DNA of 9,509 nt from Oscillospiraceae bacterium (GCA_009779295.1 WREN01000070.1:1-9509); one strand, 5' to 3'. Positions 1 to 6,803 are shown, counted from the first letter of the stretch. The notes: generated from the letters alone by a model not told the origin. Translations and numbers: made by a program.

Positions 1-386
1 GTTCCATACTCACACCACTTGTAATATAACGCTTTAGCTAATTTAAACAACAACTTCTCCTCCGCCGGAAACTCCGCCAATGCCTGCCGCATCATATCCA
101 CGCGTTCCTGCGGCGATTTCCAATCCCTCGCATGCGCGTCGTACTGTTCGCAGTATTCGTCGATCTTCCGCCGTTTCTCCGCCACGTCGTGGTCGAACAG
201 ATAATCTGTTGTCACGTTGAAGAAGTTCGCGATCGGCGTGATGTACTCGATGTCGGGATAGCCGGATTCGCTCTCCCACCGCGATATTGCCTGATTCGTC
301 ACGCCCAACGCTTCCGCGAGTTGTTCCTGCGTTATGTCGTCGCGTTTGCGTAATGCTTTGATTTTCGCTCCGATTTTGATATTCAT
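1..386 (-). CDS. XRE-family transcriptional regulator, partial (C-terminus beyond left edge)
   Basis: Translating the minus strand from the ATG at 384-386 gives 128 residues open to the window edge, so the C-terminus is missing. Residues about 5-60 form a Cro/C1-type helix-turn-helix: a start like MNIKIGAKIKALRK, then TQEQLAEALGVTNQAISRWE with the recognition helix near residues 29-39, and the usual downstream NVTTDYLF. Residues about 90-128 (SPQERVDMMRQALAEFPAEE, then KLLFKLAKALYY) look like the helical, TPR-like sensor region of longer clostridial XRE regulators. It is probably a cytoplasmic DNA-binding repressor; its ligand is unknown. The start is supported by an AGGGGTG ribosome site about 7 bases upstream and by a promoter at 414-442. 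The gene is GC-rich (about 57% by hand count over 61-240), unlike the AT-rich gene pair next to it. The helix-turn-helix assignment is firm; the regulated targets are not visible. Confidence 0.9.
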   Translation of the reverse strand, partial: MNIKIGAKIKALRKRDDITQEQLAEALGVTNQAISRWESESGYPDIEYITPIANFFNVTTDYLFDHDVAEKRRKIDEYCEQYDAHARDWKSPQERVDMMRQALAEFPAEEKLLFKLAKALYYKWCEYG

Positions 387-413
387 AAAATCACCCCTTA
401 TTAAGATATTTTT

Positions 414-442
414 ATTGTATCACGTCCGGGACGAAATTACAA
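414..442 (-). promoter_or_regulatory. Promoter of the XRE regulator
   Basis: On the minus strand TTGTAA (437-442) and TACAAT (414-419) are separated by 17 bases. The -10 is preceded by TGA, giving an extended TGnTACAAT element. It lies about 30 bases upstream of the regulator's ATG. The spacer contains a palindrome, annotated separately. Confidence 0.65.
423..433. promoter_or_regulatory. Candidate operator palindrome inside the XRE promoter
   Basis: CGTCC-G-GGACG is an inverted repeat with perfect 5-base arms around one central base. It sits wholly between the -35 and -10 of the regulator's own promoter and is GC-rich in an AT-rich intergenic stretch. A repressor bound here would block RNA polymerase, so autoregulation is the simple reading. 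That is inference from position only. Confidence 0.4.
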
Positions 443-464
443 TTATCAATTCATTGTTTTAAAA

Positions 465-797
465 TCAATGATTCGTTGATTCGCGGGTATATATCCATAC
501 CACCTCGTGTAAAATTTTATTTCTTATCTTAGAGCTTGGCGACTCCATAACGCCTTTGTATGAAATATAATCATGTTCAATGTTGAATTTTATAAATTCT
601 TTTTCCAATTCCGCTGAATAATTTAATATTTCTAATAAAGAATCCTCATCGATCTTTTCATAATCGAAAAGAATGTCAATATCGCTTTCGGCAGTCTGCT
701 CGCCTCTTGCGTATGAGCCGAAAATGCCGACCTTGGTAATGATTGGATATTTTGAAGCAAGATTAATGATATTAACTATTTCTTTATTTTCAATCAT
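465..797 (-). CDS. mntA: MntA-like minimal nucleotidyltransferase (type VII antitoxin)
   Basis: This is a 110-residue nucleotidyltransferase of the MNT (polymerase beta-like) superfamily. The core is GSYARG followed by SDIDILFD, which fits GS-X10-DxD exactly. A further aspartate in IEHDY, about 35 residues on, may be the third metal ligand. In characterised HepT-MntA pairs the MNT protein transfers AMP from ATP to a tyrosine of the HEPN toxin and so silences it. I chose the ATG at 795-797 because an AGGAGGT site lies five bases upstream; an in-frame TTG at 810-812 would add five residues but overlaps that site. The start overlaps the end of the HEPN gene by eight bases, so the two are probably translationally coupled. 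DNA here is AT-rich. A stand-alone nucleotidyltransferase role cannot be excluded, but the partner makes the antitoxin reading strong. Confidence 0.87.
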   Translation of the reverse strand: MIENKEIVNIINLASKYPIITKVGIFGSYARGEQTAESDIDILFDYEKIDEDSLLEILNYSAELEKEFIKFNIEHDYISYKGVMESPSSKIRNKILHEVVWIYTRESTNH

Positions 798-1167
798 CGG
801 ATACCTCCTCAATTTCCGCTAATACCGAATATATTTCCGCTAATACAATAGATTTAACCAAACGTTTACATATACCGTATATTATACTAAAATCTAAACT
901 GTTATAATCATGGCTCGCAATATTACGCGGTTTTCCCAATTCAATTTTATTTAATTCGACAAGTTTATTATAAATATTTTCATCTAACGCTTTTTTATCT
1001 TGGTAGATATTTGTTAAAATTTGCGTGCAGCATAATTGCACCAATTCATTGTTTTGGAAATTACTTACATCGTTAATGCTGAATTTTTCAAACGCGACTT
1101 TAATATTTGTTATTGATTTCACTATACTGTTCAATTTTTGAATATCCTGTTCGTAGGATTTGGTCAT
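790..1167 (-). CDS. hepT: HepT-like HEPN-domain protein (type VII toxin, probable RNase)
   Basis: The 125-residue protein is predicted to be mostly helical. It carries R81-NIAS-H86-D-Y88, an exact match to RX4HxY, the signature of HepT-type HEPN toxins. In the family, Arg and His form the ribonuclease site of a HEPN dimer, and the Tyr is the residue AMPylated by MntA. A conserved-looking GKPRNIASH context and a following helix (SLDFSIIYGICKRLV) fit the DUF86/HepT fold. The gene comes first and overlaps the MNT gene by eight bases, the toxin-first order seen in some HepT-MntA loci. The start ATG has a GGGGGA site about seven bases upstream and the promoter at 1195-1223. Base composition is about 27% GC by hand count over 841-1140, well below flanking genes, which suggests acquisition. 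Activity is inferred from motif and partner. Confidence 0.85.
   Translation of the reverse strand: MTKSYEQDIQKLNSIVKSITNIKVAFEKFSINDVSNFQNNELVQLCCTQILTNIYQDKKALDENIYNKLVELNKIELGKPRNIASHDYNSLDFSIIYGICKRLVKSIVLAEIYSVLAEIEEVSDD
803..809 (-). promoter_or_regulatory. Ribosome binding site deciding the mntA start
   Basis: AGGAGGT on the minus strand lies five bases before the ATG at 795-797 and inside the last codons of the HEPN gene. It fixes the MNT start at 797 and rules against the upstream TTG, whose codon lies just on the far side of this site. Confidence 0.75.
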
Positions 1168-1194
1168 TACTGTTTCCCCCGTACTTTTTTCTAT

Positions 1195-1223
1195 ATTATA
1201 GCATATTTTTTTTTATTTGTAAA
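1195..1223 (-). promoter_or_regulatory. Promoter of the hepT-mntA unit
   Basis: On the minus strand TTTACA (1218-1223) and TATAAT (1195-1200) are 17 bases apart. The -10 is perfect and extended by TGC. It lies about 28 bases before the HEPN start codon. Only 11 bases separate its -35 from the -35 of the oppositely directed aquaporin promoter. Confidence 0.75.
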
Positions 1224-1234
1224 CAACTTTATTA

Positions 1235-1263
1235 TTGCAAAAATTATACAAATATGTTATAAT
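1235..1263 (+). promoter_or_regulatory. Promoter of the aquaporin unit
   Basis: TTGCAA (1235-1240) and a perfect TATAAT (1258-1263) are spaced 17 bases apart, with an extended TGT before the -10. The start codon is about 30 bases further on. It is arranged back to back with the hepT promoter. Confidence 0.75.
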
Positions 1264-1293
1264 ATAATAAATTTATTAAAAGGGTGGTTATTT

Positions 1294-1977
1294 ATGTCAA
1301 GTATTAAAAAGTATATTGCGGAATTAATCGGCACAATGATTTTAGTTTTCATGGGATGCGGCAGTGCGGTATTTTTGGGCTGCGACACATTCGGCGGGCA
1401 TCTCGCGGTGGCTTTGGCGTTTGGACTTTCTATCGTAGCCACGGCTTATGTTATCGGCGGCATTTCGGGCTGCCACATCAATCCGGCAGTTTCACTCGCG
1501 ATGTTAATCAGCAAAAAATTAAGCGTTATCGATTTCATAGGGTATGTAGTAGCGCAATGTATCGGCGCGATTGCGGGAGCAGGATTGCTTAAACTATTGC
1601 TCAGCTTCGACTTAGTCGATCTTACAGGCGGTTTGGGCTCAAACGGTATCGCGAACGCGGGCGGTATACCCGGCGCTCTCATCGTTGAAGTTCTCCTGAC
1701 ATTTATCTTCATATTCACCATTCTCGGCGTGACTTCGGACGAAAGCAAGGGCAGCGTAGCGGGTATTGTTATAGGTTTGACGCTTGCGTTCGTACATATA
1801 ATAGGGATTCCGCTTACCGGCACGTCTGTAAATCCGGCTCGCAGCATTGGTCCGGCTATATTCGCGGGCGGCGATGCTCTCGCGAACGTTTGGGTATTTA
1901 TTGTTGGTCCGTTGGTCGGCGCGGCTATTGCGGTTGTCGTATTTAAATTGTTGCAATTGAAAAAGGAAAGCAAATGA
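1294..1977 (+). CDS. aqpZ: Aquaporin Z-type water channel (MIP family)
   Basis: The 227-residue membrane protein has six hydrophobic spans and the two half-helix NPA loops of the major intrinsic protein family: HINPAV (NPA at 63-65) and SVNPARS (180-182). Candidate selectivity-filter residues are F43, H168, T177 and R183, the Phe/His/Thr/Arg set of water-selective AqpZ. Glycerol facilitators instead have small residues there and an Asp after the second NPAR; here it is Ser. Passive water flux across the cytoplasmic membrane is the expected role. I chose ATG 1294 because the residues that follow (SSIKKYIAELIGT) match the normal N-terminus, an AGGGTGG site precedes it, and the promoter lies just upstream. 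An in-frame ATG at 1138 would add 52 residues, start inside the divergent hepT gene and precede the promoter. The stop overlaps the next gene as ATGA, so the two are cotranslated. Confidence 0.93.
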   Translation: MSSIKKYIAELIGTMILVFMGCGSAVFLGCDTFGGHLAVALAFGLSIVATAYVIGGISGCHINPAVSLAMLISKKLSVIDFIGYVVAQCIGAIAGAGLLKLLLSFDLVDLTGGLGSNGIANAGGIPGALIVEVLLTFIFIFTILGVTSDESKGSVAGIVIGLTLAFVHIIGIPLTGTSVNPARSIGPAIFAGGDALANVWVFIVGPLVGAAIAVVVFKLLQLKKESK

Positions 1978-3026
1978 TACTGAGAAGTAAAAGTTTAGAA
2001 CTTGAGTTTTGCGAGGAAACGGGCATTTTGTATCGAATGACCGCCGTTGAAACCGGTTGGGACATTATGAACAGGCGCGATATTCTTAGCGAACCGCAAA
2101 AACTCGTTTCATGTGAGGCGAGCGAAAATTGTATTATATTAGAAACCGAAAACGGGTTTTATATCGGCGATATAAAACCTCCGGCGGATTCCGATTGGCT
2201 GAAACTCATTTGCTGCGACGGGGAATTTTCGCTGTGGCCTAAATTTGACGGTTGCAACGTAACTTCGCCTTTCGTTTTAATTCAAAGCGAACATCAGGGT
2301 TTGTATATTGGCGGCGAATCCGCTTCATGGATCACCGAATTGCATCCGGGCTATGAATCATCAATGGATAAAAGCGTTCCGAAAGGCGATTACATCGCGG
2401 GCAAACCCGTTCATACAAGTCTCGCGGCGGGTAAAACAACGAAATTAATCCTCGAAGCCTATACAGGCGGCTGGCAATACGGCGTTGACATATATAAATC
2501 GACGAATCCAACCCAACCAACGGAGGAATACCTGCGCACGGATGATAAAAACCACATCCCGTTTAAGCGTTATATGTACCCTGACACGCAGTTCACTACG
2601 GCGGTTAGCGGATTCAACGACAGAAACATGATCAATCAATGCCTGATGTACAGGTATACAATCGATTACAAACGAAATCTGAGCGATTTACCGGACATGA
2701 TGGAAACGGTGGAATACGGCGGCAAAATGGATACGCTCAGAATGAAATACCGGAAATGGTTCTGGGACGGCGAATTTATCGGCACAAAAGACGTAAAAAT
2801 TACCGGCAGGGAAGGGAATCTCCATTCACATTACGCCATATACAAAACTTCGGATAATCTATACGGCGCGGTTATATGCAACTACGAAGACGCGGAAAAA
2901 TTCGTCACGTTGCTTGCCCCCGAAGGTAAAGCGATGATGCGGTACACCTTCATTGACGTTGAGGAATGGAAACGTATTGGAGACGGTATCGTCATACCTC
3001 CGCGGTCGGCGGTGATCGTGATATAA
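1974..3026 (+). CDS. Beta-rich protein resembling a glycoside hydrolase without its catalytic barrel
   Basis: This 350-residue cytoplasmic protein (no signal peptide) is not firmly recognised. Residues 1 to about 165 look like an N-terminal beta-sandwich, with VLIQSEHQGLYIGGESASW (102-120) resembling the region before the barrel in large DUF6259-like glycoside hydrolases. GGWQYGVDIYK (165-175) resembles the entry to the barrel. A linker-like stretch rich in Pro, Thr and Glu follows. Then MYRYTIDYKRNLSDLP and KMDTLRMKYRKWFWDGEF (251-268) resemble the end of such a barrel, and about 275-350 form a C-terminal beta domain ending VIPPRSAVIVI. The roughly 400 residues of barrel usual between these parts are absent, with no stop or frame break visible. 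It overlaps the aquaporin stop by ATGA and has an AAGGA ribosome site. It may be an internally deleted enzyme or a binding or structural relic. The family link is from memory of sequence patterns. Confidence 0.6.
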   Translation: MILRSKSLELEFCEETGILYRMTAVETGWDIMNRRDILSEPQKLVSCEASENCIILETENGFYIGDIKPPADSDWLKLICCDGEFSLWPKFDGCNVTSPFVLIQSEHQGLYIGGESASWITELHPGYESSMDKSVPKGDYIAGKPVHTSLAAGKTTKLILEAYTGGWQYGVDIYKSTNPTQPTEEYLRTDDKNHIPFKRYMYPDTQFTTAVSGFNDRNMINQCLMYRYTIDYKRNLSDLPDMMETVEYGGKMDTLRMKYRKWFWDGEFIGTKDVKITGREGNLHSHYAIYKTSDNLYGAVICNYEDAEKFVTLLAPEGKAMMRYTFIDVEEWKRIGDGIVIPPRSAVIVI

Positions 3027-3038
3027 ATTATAAATTAT

Positions 3039-3060
3039 GGGGCGCGATATATCGCGCCCC
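3039..3060. repeat. Perfect 22-bp palindrome between convergent genes
   Basis: GGGGCGCGATA is followed directly by its exact complement TATCGCGCCCC, a perfect inverted repeat with no spacer. It lies 12 bases after the plus-strand stop and 6 bases before the minus-strand stop. It could act as a two-way terminator, but only short T-rich runs flank it (TTTTAA on the plus side, AT-rich on the other). The TAGGGGCG-type arms also resemble dispersed REP-like palindromes of clostridial genomes, so a repeat copy is equally possible. Confidence 0.6.
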
Positions 3061-3066
3061 TACGTT

Positions 3067-5409
3067 TTAACTCGCCTCGCTTATCATAATCGCCAATCTG
3101 CTTTGGATAACCTTCGCGGTTTCCTCTGCTGATTTATCGCCCGCGAAGCAAATCTCCGCTTCTTCCAGAATAATTTCCAGCATTTTTTGGTCGTAATCCA
3201 CGGAGTTTGTAATTGAATTTATAAAGTCATTTACGAGTTTTACATCTTCCTCTGTCAAGTGACCCGGTGTACCTTCTTCGCCGTCCCAGTTTGATGTTGA
3301 TGTGTTTTCGTCGAACGGCTGAGAAGAACTGCTCCATCCACTGCTATAAAATACATAGTATTGTTCCATTTCCTGTTTTGCCATTTGTTCCAACCCTGCT
3401 TTTGTCGCGGGCCAGCTGTATCTGCGCATCGAATCCTGCGCGTCGTCGGAGAGGAGATACTTAATAAACTGCCATGCACCGTCTTTGCAAAGCGATCTTT
3501 CCGCAATCGCGTAACTGTATTGTGCTACTAAAACTGAACCATTACCTTTCGAAGTCGGAAAACCTTTCAAAGTTATATCAACGTTACCGAACGCCGCTTT
3601 AGCTTGTAAATAACTTGAATACGAAGAAAGATAATCGTTTTTCAATAAAGTTCTTTCTTCCCTCCAATCTTTGATTCTGTTTTGACTATAATAACTATAA
3701 TCGTCGTTTATCATATTATCCCTATCAGTACCTTCCGGGAGAGAGGCAACATATTTCAGTAAATCTATGAACTCAGGACTGTTGAAATTACAGGTCGCTT
3801 TTTCATAATCCACAAAATTATTAAGGTTCGCCATCAATAATAACTGGAACATATAAGTGCGCGAGTTCAATCCGTAAGTATCGTCTGTCAGCGCCGTACC
3901 TTCGGGATATTTTGCAAGCAACGCAAGCATTTCATCAACTGTCCAGCCGGGCTTATCACCGACAACAGATGATTTTCCAATCAAAGTTTGTATGTTGAAA
4001 TTCGATACGATCCGATATAATTTCCCGTTCACTTCAAACGGTTTCTTCACGCAGTCGAGCAGGATATCTTTTGAAAAGTCAGGGTCGTTATCCATGAACT
4101 TGTAGAAATCCGCCAATAATCCCTTTTGCGTATAACTCTTGATCGGCATATCAGAAGCCAAAATCATAATATCCGGAATCTTTCCGGTCGTTATATCGAG
4201 ATTAAACTGCGTCTGACCCGCTTGCCAGTCATTCTCCGAATTAAATTTGCTGTAATCGTTCATAACGATACGGTATTCGTTGCTTTGCCGGTTGAAACTT
4301 ATTACCTGATTCCCTAAAGCATATGTATCCGCCCATACATAAGACAGATTGATAAGTATTTTCGGCACTACTTGATCGTCCGGCACTTTCGTCAATATGC
4401 AAAGCTGTTGTCGCCCGAGAAACTGGTCGTAACCGGAGTATAAAAACTTATCGGGGTTTATCACAACAAGCGAATTGATACTGTTTGAAGTAATATCGGA
4501 GTTTATCCAGTTACAAAGCAGGGTTGGTTCGGCGTCCTTGCTGTTGCAGCCGTATAAACCGGTTTCATTCTTGAAATAGAAATCATAGCCCGGCCCGGTG
4601 TAGACATCCATATTGTTATATCCCATATTTTCTGGCATCTCGATTTTCTCGCCCAAGCCTTTTTTGTTCGGGTCGAGATATTGATAAACCATACCGCCGC
4701 CCATAGGACTGTAATCATAATAACTGATTATTACTTTGCCGTCAGGCGTCGCGCGCAGCGAATTGAGCCAGTTATCGACGGTTATTTCAAACAGTTTGGT
4801 TCCGGTTCCGTCCGCCGAAACCGCTACAACCGAGCTGTCCGCCCCGAGATACATAATATCGTTTTCGCCCACCGCGAAATAATTTAGGGAGAAGTAATCG
4901 CCGCCCCTTCCGCCGTACCTTGATTCGTCGCGCGGCGCGGTAAATAGCGGTTTAGCTTCAAATTTAAACGCTTCACTGCCGTCAGGGTTCAATTTAATGA
5001 CAAAAGCCGTCGATGACTGGTATTCATAATCATAGACATATTGCGTATAAATAATGTTCCCGTCGGACATAATAGCAAATTGGGTTATGTATTCACTTTC
5101 CCCTACTTCAATATATTTTGTTTCTACATTTTCACCGTTCATGTCAAATGAATACAAAACGGGTTTGTACTGATAATTTTCCCTGTCGGTAAATTCCATA
5201 CACATGATATAAATGCGGTCGTTGTAAATGCAGAAGTTACCGCCGGATAATTCGTAATCTTCAGGCAGCGTAATAAAATCCGACTTGTATACATGCGTAA
5301 CTTTCGTCGGCACAGCCTGTTCGTCGGGTTTGTTGTTACAGCCTGTTATAATCGTGGCGAACATGACGATTAGAATAATTATTGCAGTTGGTTTTATTAG
5401 TTTAATCAT
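3067..5409 (-). CDS. Lipoprotein with propeller-like domain fused to an extracellular solute-binding domain
   Basis: The 780-residue protein begins with a lipoprotein signal (KLIKPTAIIILIVMF) and lipobox ITGC, with Cys24 the expected lipidation site, so it should be anchored on the outer face of the membrane. Residues about 35-345 form repeated beta blades with phrases such as NPDGSEAFKFEA, SADGTGTKLFEI and TPDGKVIISY, suggesting a beta-propeller. Residues about 350-760 match family 1 sugar-binding proteins of ABC importers: SFNRQSNEYRIVMNDYS, LDITTGKIPDIMIL, KGLLADFYKFMD, VNGKLYRI, GWTVDEMLALL and near the end DGAWQFIKYLLSDDAQ. It is about twice the usual binding-protein length because of the N-terminal domain. 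No permease or ATPase gene is adjacent. The start has an AAAGGA site six bases upstream. A TATAAT lies at 5436-5441 (minus) but without a good -35. The ligand is unknown; a carbohydrate is likely from the family. Confidence 0.88.
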   Translation of the reverse strand: MIKLIKPTAIIILIVMFATIITGCNNKPDEQAVPTKVTHVYKSDFITLPEDYELSGGNFCIYNDRIYIMCMEFTDRENYQYKPVLYSFDMNGENVETKYIEVGESEYITQFAIMSDGNIIYTQYVYDYEYQSSTAFVIKLNPDGSEAFKFEAKPLFTAPRDESRYGGRGGDYFSLNYFAVGENDIMYLGADSSVVAVSADGTGTKLFEITVDNWLNSLRATPDGKVIISYYDYSPMGGGMVYQYLDPNKKGLGEKIEMPENMGYNNMDVYTGPGYDFYFKNETGLYGCNSKDAEPTLLCNWINSDITSNSINSLVVINPDKFLYSGYDQFLGRQQLCILTKVPDDQVVPKILINLSYVWADTYALGNQVISFNRQSNEYRIVMNDYSKFNSENDWQAGQTQFNLDITTGKIPDIMILASDMPIKSYTQKGLLADFYKFMDNDPDFSKDILLDCVKKPFEVNGKLYRIVSNFNIQTLIGKSSVVGDKPGWTVDEMLALLAKYPEGTALTDDTYGLNSRTYMFQLLLMANLNNFVDYEKATCNFNSPEFIDLLKYVASLPEGTDRDNMINDDYSYYSQNRIKDWREERTLLKNDYLSSYSSYLQAKAAFGNVDITLKGFPTSKGNGSVLVAQYSYAIAERSLCKDGAWQFIKYLLSDDAQDSMRRYSWPATKAGLEQMAKQEMEQYYVFYSSGWSSSSQPFDENTSTSNWDGEEGTPGHLTEEDVKLVNDFINSITNSVDYDQKMLEIILEEAEICFAGDKSAEETAKVIQSRLAIMISEAS

Positions 5410-5513
5410 ATTTGTAATCCTTTCAAATTCTATATATTATATAAGACACTACAAATGTGATTTTTATGTGATTATTTTATGTTAAATATGTAACTTATCT
5501 TTAAATTTATATT

Positions 5514-5545
5514 TTGTTAATATATATGTGTAATAATTATATAAA
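5514..5545 (+). promoter_or_regulatory. Tentative promoter of the TIM-barrel gene
   Basis: TTGTTA (5514-5519) is followed after 18 bases by TATATA (5538-5543); TATAAA at 5540 is an alternative -10. The region is so AT-rich that the register is uncertain. The position, just before a strong AGAGGAGGT ribosome site and ATG 5566, is suitable. Confidence 0.35.
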
Positions 5546-5565
5546 TAGTAAGAGGAGGTAAAATT

Positions 5566-6792
5566 ATGAGCATTAGTTTTGACAGAAGCAAATTTTTAAT
5601 TGGCGCGTATTTTTTTAATAAGGATTTATATGACGACGCGCATGTGAAAGAGGTCGCGGACTGCGGCATTGATTTCCTTGTCGCCGTTGACGCGGCGAAA
5701 CCGCTGCTTGACCTTTGTAAAAAATATGACATCGGTATGATAAACCATTCCAATATACCCGGCTGGTGGGGCGGCGACGGCGATAACGCCGGAAAATACA
5801 AAGACCATATGCCGCTTACAAAACTTGAAGTGCAGAAGGAGAAATACGCCGACGGCGACGCGATAATAGGGGATTATATCGTAGACGAGCCGAACGCGAA
5901 AGATTTTAAACATATCAACGAAGTAATAAAAAAGTACAGCGAATTATTTCCGGGGAAATTTCCGTTTGTAAATTTATATCCTAACTACGCGAGCGTGCCG
6001 TCAAATACCGACGCTGAAGCGGTTTCACAGCTCGGTAACGCCACATATTTGGAACATATCGCGCAGTACGTTGAAGAGATCGACAACGATTATATTTGCT
6101 ATGACTTTTACCCGTTCACGGGTCGCCCGTATGATTCTTACATCGAGAACTTCGATATAGTCGCGAAAGCCTGCCGCAAAAGCAAACGCGATATGTGGGT
6201 GATTATCCAAACCGGCGCGTGGACTGCCGATAAAATCTTGGATGAGTTCCAGATACGCTGGCAGGCGTATTTGTCGCTCGCCTACGGCACGAATATTATA
6301 ATGCACGCGTGCTACTGCAAAGGCTGGTGGGATGAAACCACTTCTTGCGTCAATTTAGCGGGCAATAAGAACGTAACTTACGATTACGCGAAAAATATAA
6401 ACGAGGAACTTCATGCGTTAGGGGAAACGTTCATGAAATATTACAATACCGGAGTATATGTGAACGGCGATATTACCAAAGCGGAAGCTAAAATAAAGCC
6501 GCAGCTTGAATGGCAGAACGCTAATACAGGCGAGGATATTCTGAACGACAACATCGTGGTTAAAGCAGACGGCGCCGTGTTTACCGGATATTTTAAAGAG
6601 AAATGCGGGACGGGTTCAGCGGTAATGCTTGTCAATACCAATAACCCTTACGAGAAAAATGACGGAGTGAACATAATTTTAAATTTCAAGAACAATGTCA
6701 GCGCGACAATATTCATCAAAGGCAAACCCCGGCCGTTGAATAAGGCTTCATTATCGCTCGCAAGCGGCGAAGGCGTGTTTATTACATTTTAG
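5566..6792 (+). CDS. Cytoplasmic TIM-barrel protein, probable clan GH-A-like glycoside hydrolase
   Basis: The 408-residue protein has no signal peptide. Its first 290 residues alternate strands and helices like a TIM barrel, and about 295-408 form a C-terminal beta domain ending in ASGEGVFITF. Likely active-site elements are GDYIVDEPN (D107, E108; the position of a GH-A acid/base), YICYDFYPF (D180 region), WVIIQTGAWT (211-220, Gln215), EFQIRWQAYLSLAYGT (E228) and MHACYCKGWWDE. Aromatic-rich loops (NIPGWWGG, GWWDE) suggest sugar stacking. The arrangement DEP, then D-YPF, then IQ, then E-R-Q-Y-ALA-G recurs in GH42-like proteins, but I cannot name the family and the nucleophile is not certain. 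A strong AGAGGAGGT site about eight bases before the ATG predicts high translation. It is transcribed divergently from the solute-binding lipoprotein, so its product may act on imported oligosaccharides, which is inference. A strong terminator follows. Confidence 0.7.
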   Translation: MSISFDRSKFLIGAYFFNKDLYDDAHVKEVADCGIDFLVAVDAAKPLLDLCKKYDIGMINHSNIPGWWGGDGDNAGKYKDHMPLTKLEVQKEKYADGDAIIGDYIVDEPNAKDFKHINEVIKKYSELFPGKFPFVNLYPNYASVPSNTDAEAVSQLGNATYLEHIAQYVEEIDNDYICYDFYPFTGRPYDSYIENFDIVAKACRKSKRDMWVIIQTGAWTADKILDEFQIRWQAYLSLAYGTNIIMHACYCKGWWDETTSCVNLAGNKNVTYDYAKNINEELHALGETFMKYYNTGVYVNGDITKAEAKIKPQLEWQNANTGEDILNDNIVVKADGAVFTGYFKEKCGTGSAVMLVNTNNPYEKNDGVNIILNFKNNVSATIFIKGKPRPLNKASLSLASGEGVFITF

Positions 6793-6803
6793 AATTAAAG
6801 AAT

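Noticed and set aside
43..279. Minus-strand open frame overlapping the XRE regulator in another frame
   Set aside because: Arg-rich composition of a frame-shifted shadow; the in-register frame has the full domain.
132..353. Open frame on the plus strand opposite the XRE regulator
   Set aside because: The minus frame encodes a clear helix-turn-helix; the plus frame has no recognisable motif and arises from high GC.
451..471. TCATTG / CAATGA inverted repeat at the end of mntA as a terminator
   Set aside because: The stem is only six A/T-rich pairs with a nine-base loop and no following U-tract.
810..812. TTG start that would extend the MntA protein by five residues
   Set aside because: The ATG at 795-797 has an AGGAGGT site at ideal spacing, while the TTG would sit directly beside that site and has no site of its own.
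1138..1293. N-terminal extension of the aquaporin by 52 residues
   Set aside because: It would start inside the divergent hepT gene and upstream of the mapped-looking promoter, and it does not resemble an aquaporin N-terminus.
1446..1973. Long open frame antisense to the aquaporin
   Set aside because: Its codons mirror the third positions of a well-supported aquaporin; no ribosome site, promoter or known motif was found.
5436..5441. Promoter for the solute-binding lipoprotein gene
   Set aside because: A TATAAT is present on the minus strand, but no acceptable -35 lies 16-18 bases upstream, so it is mentioned only in the gene entry.
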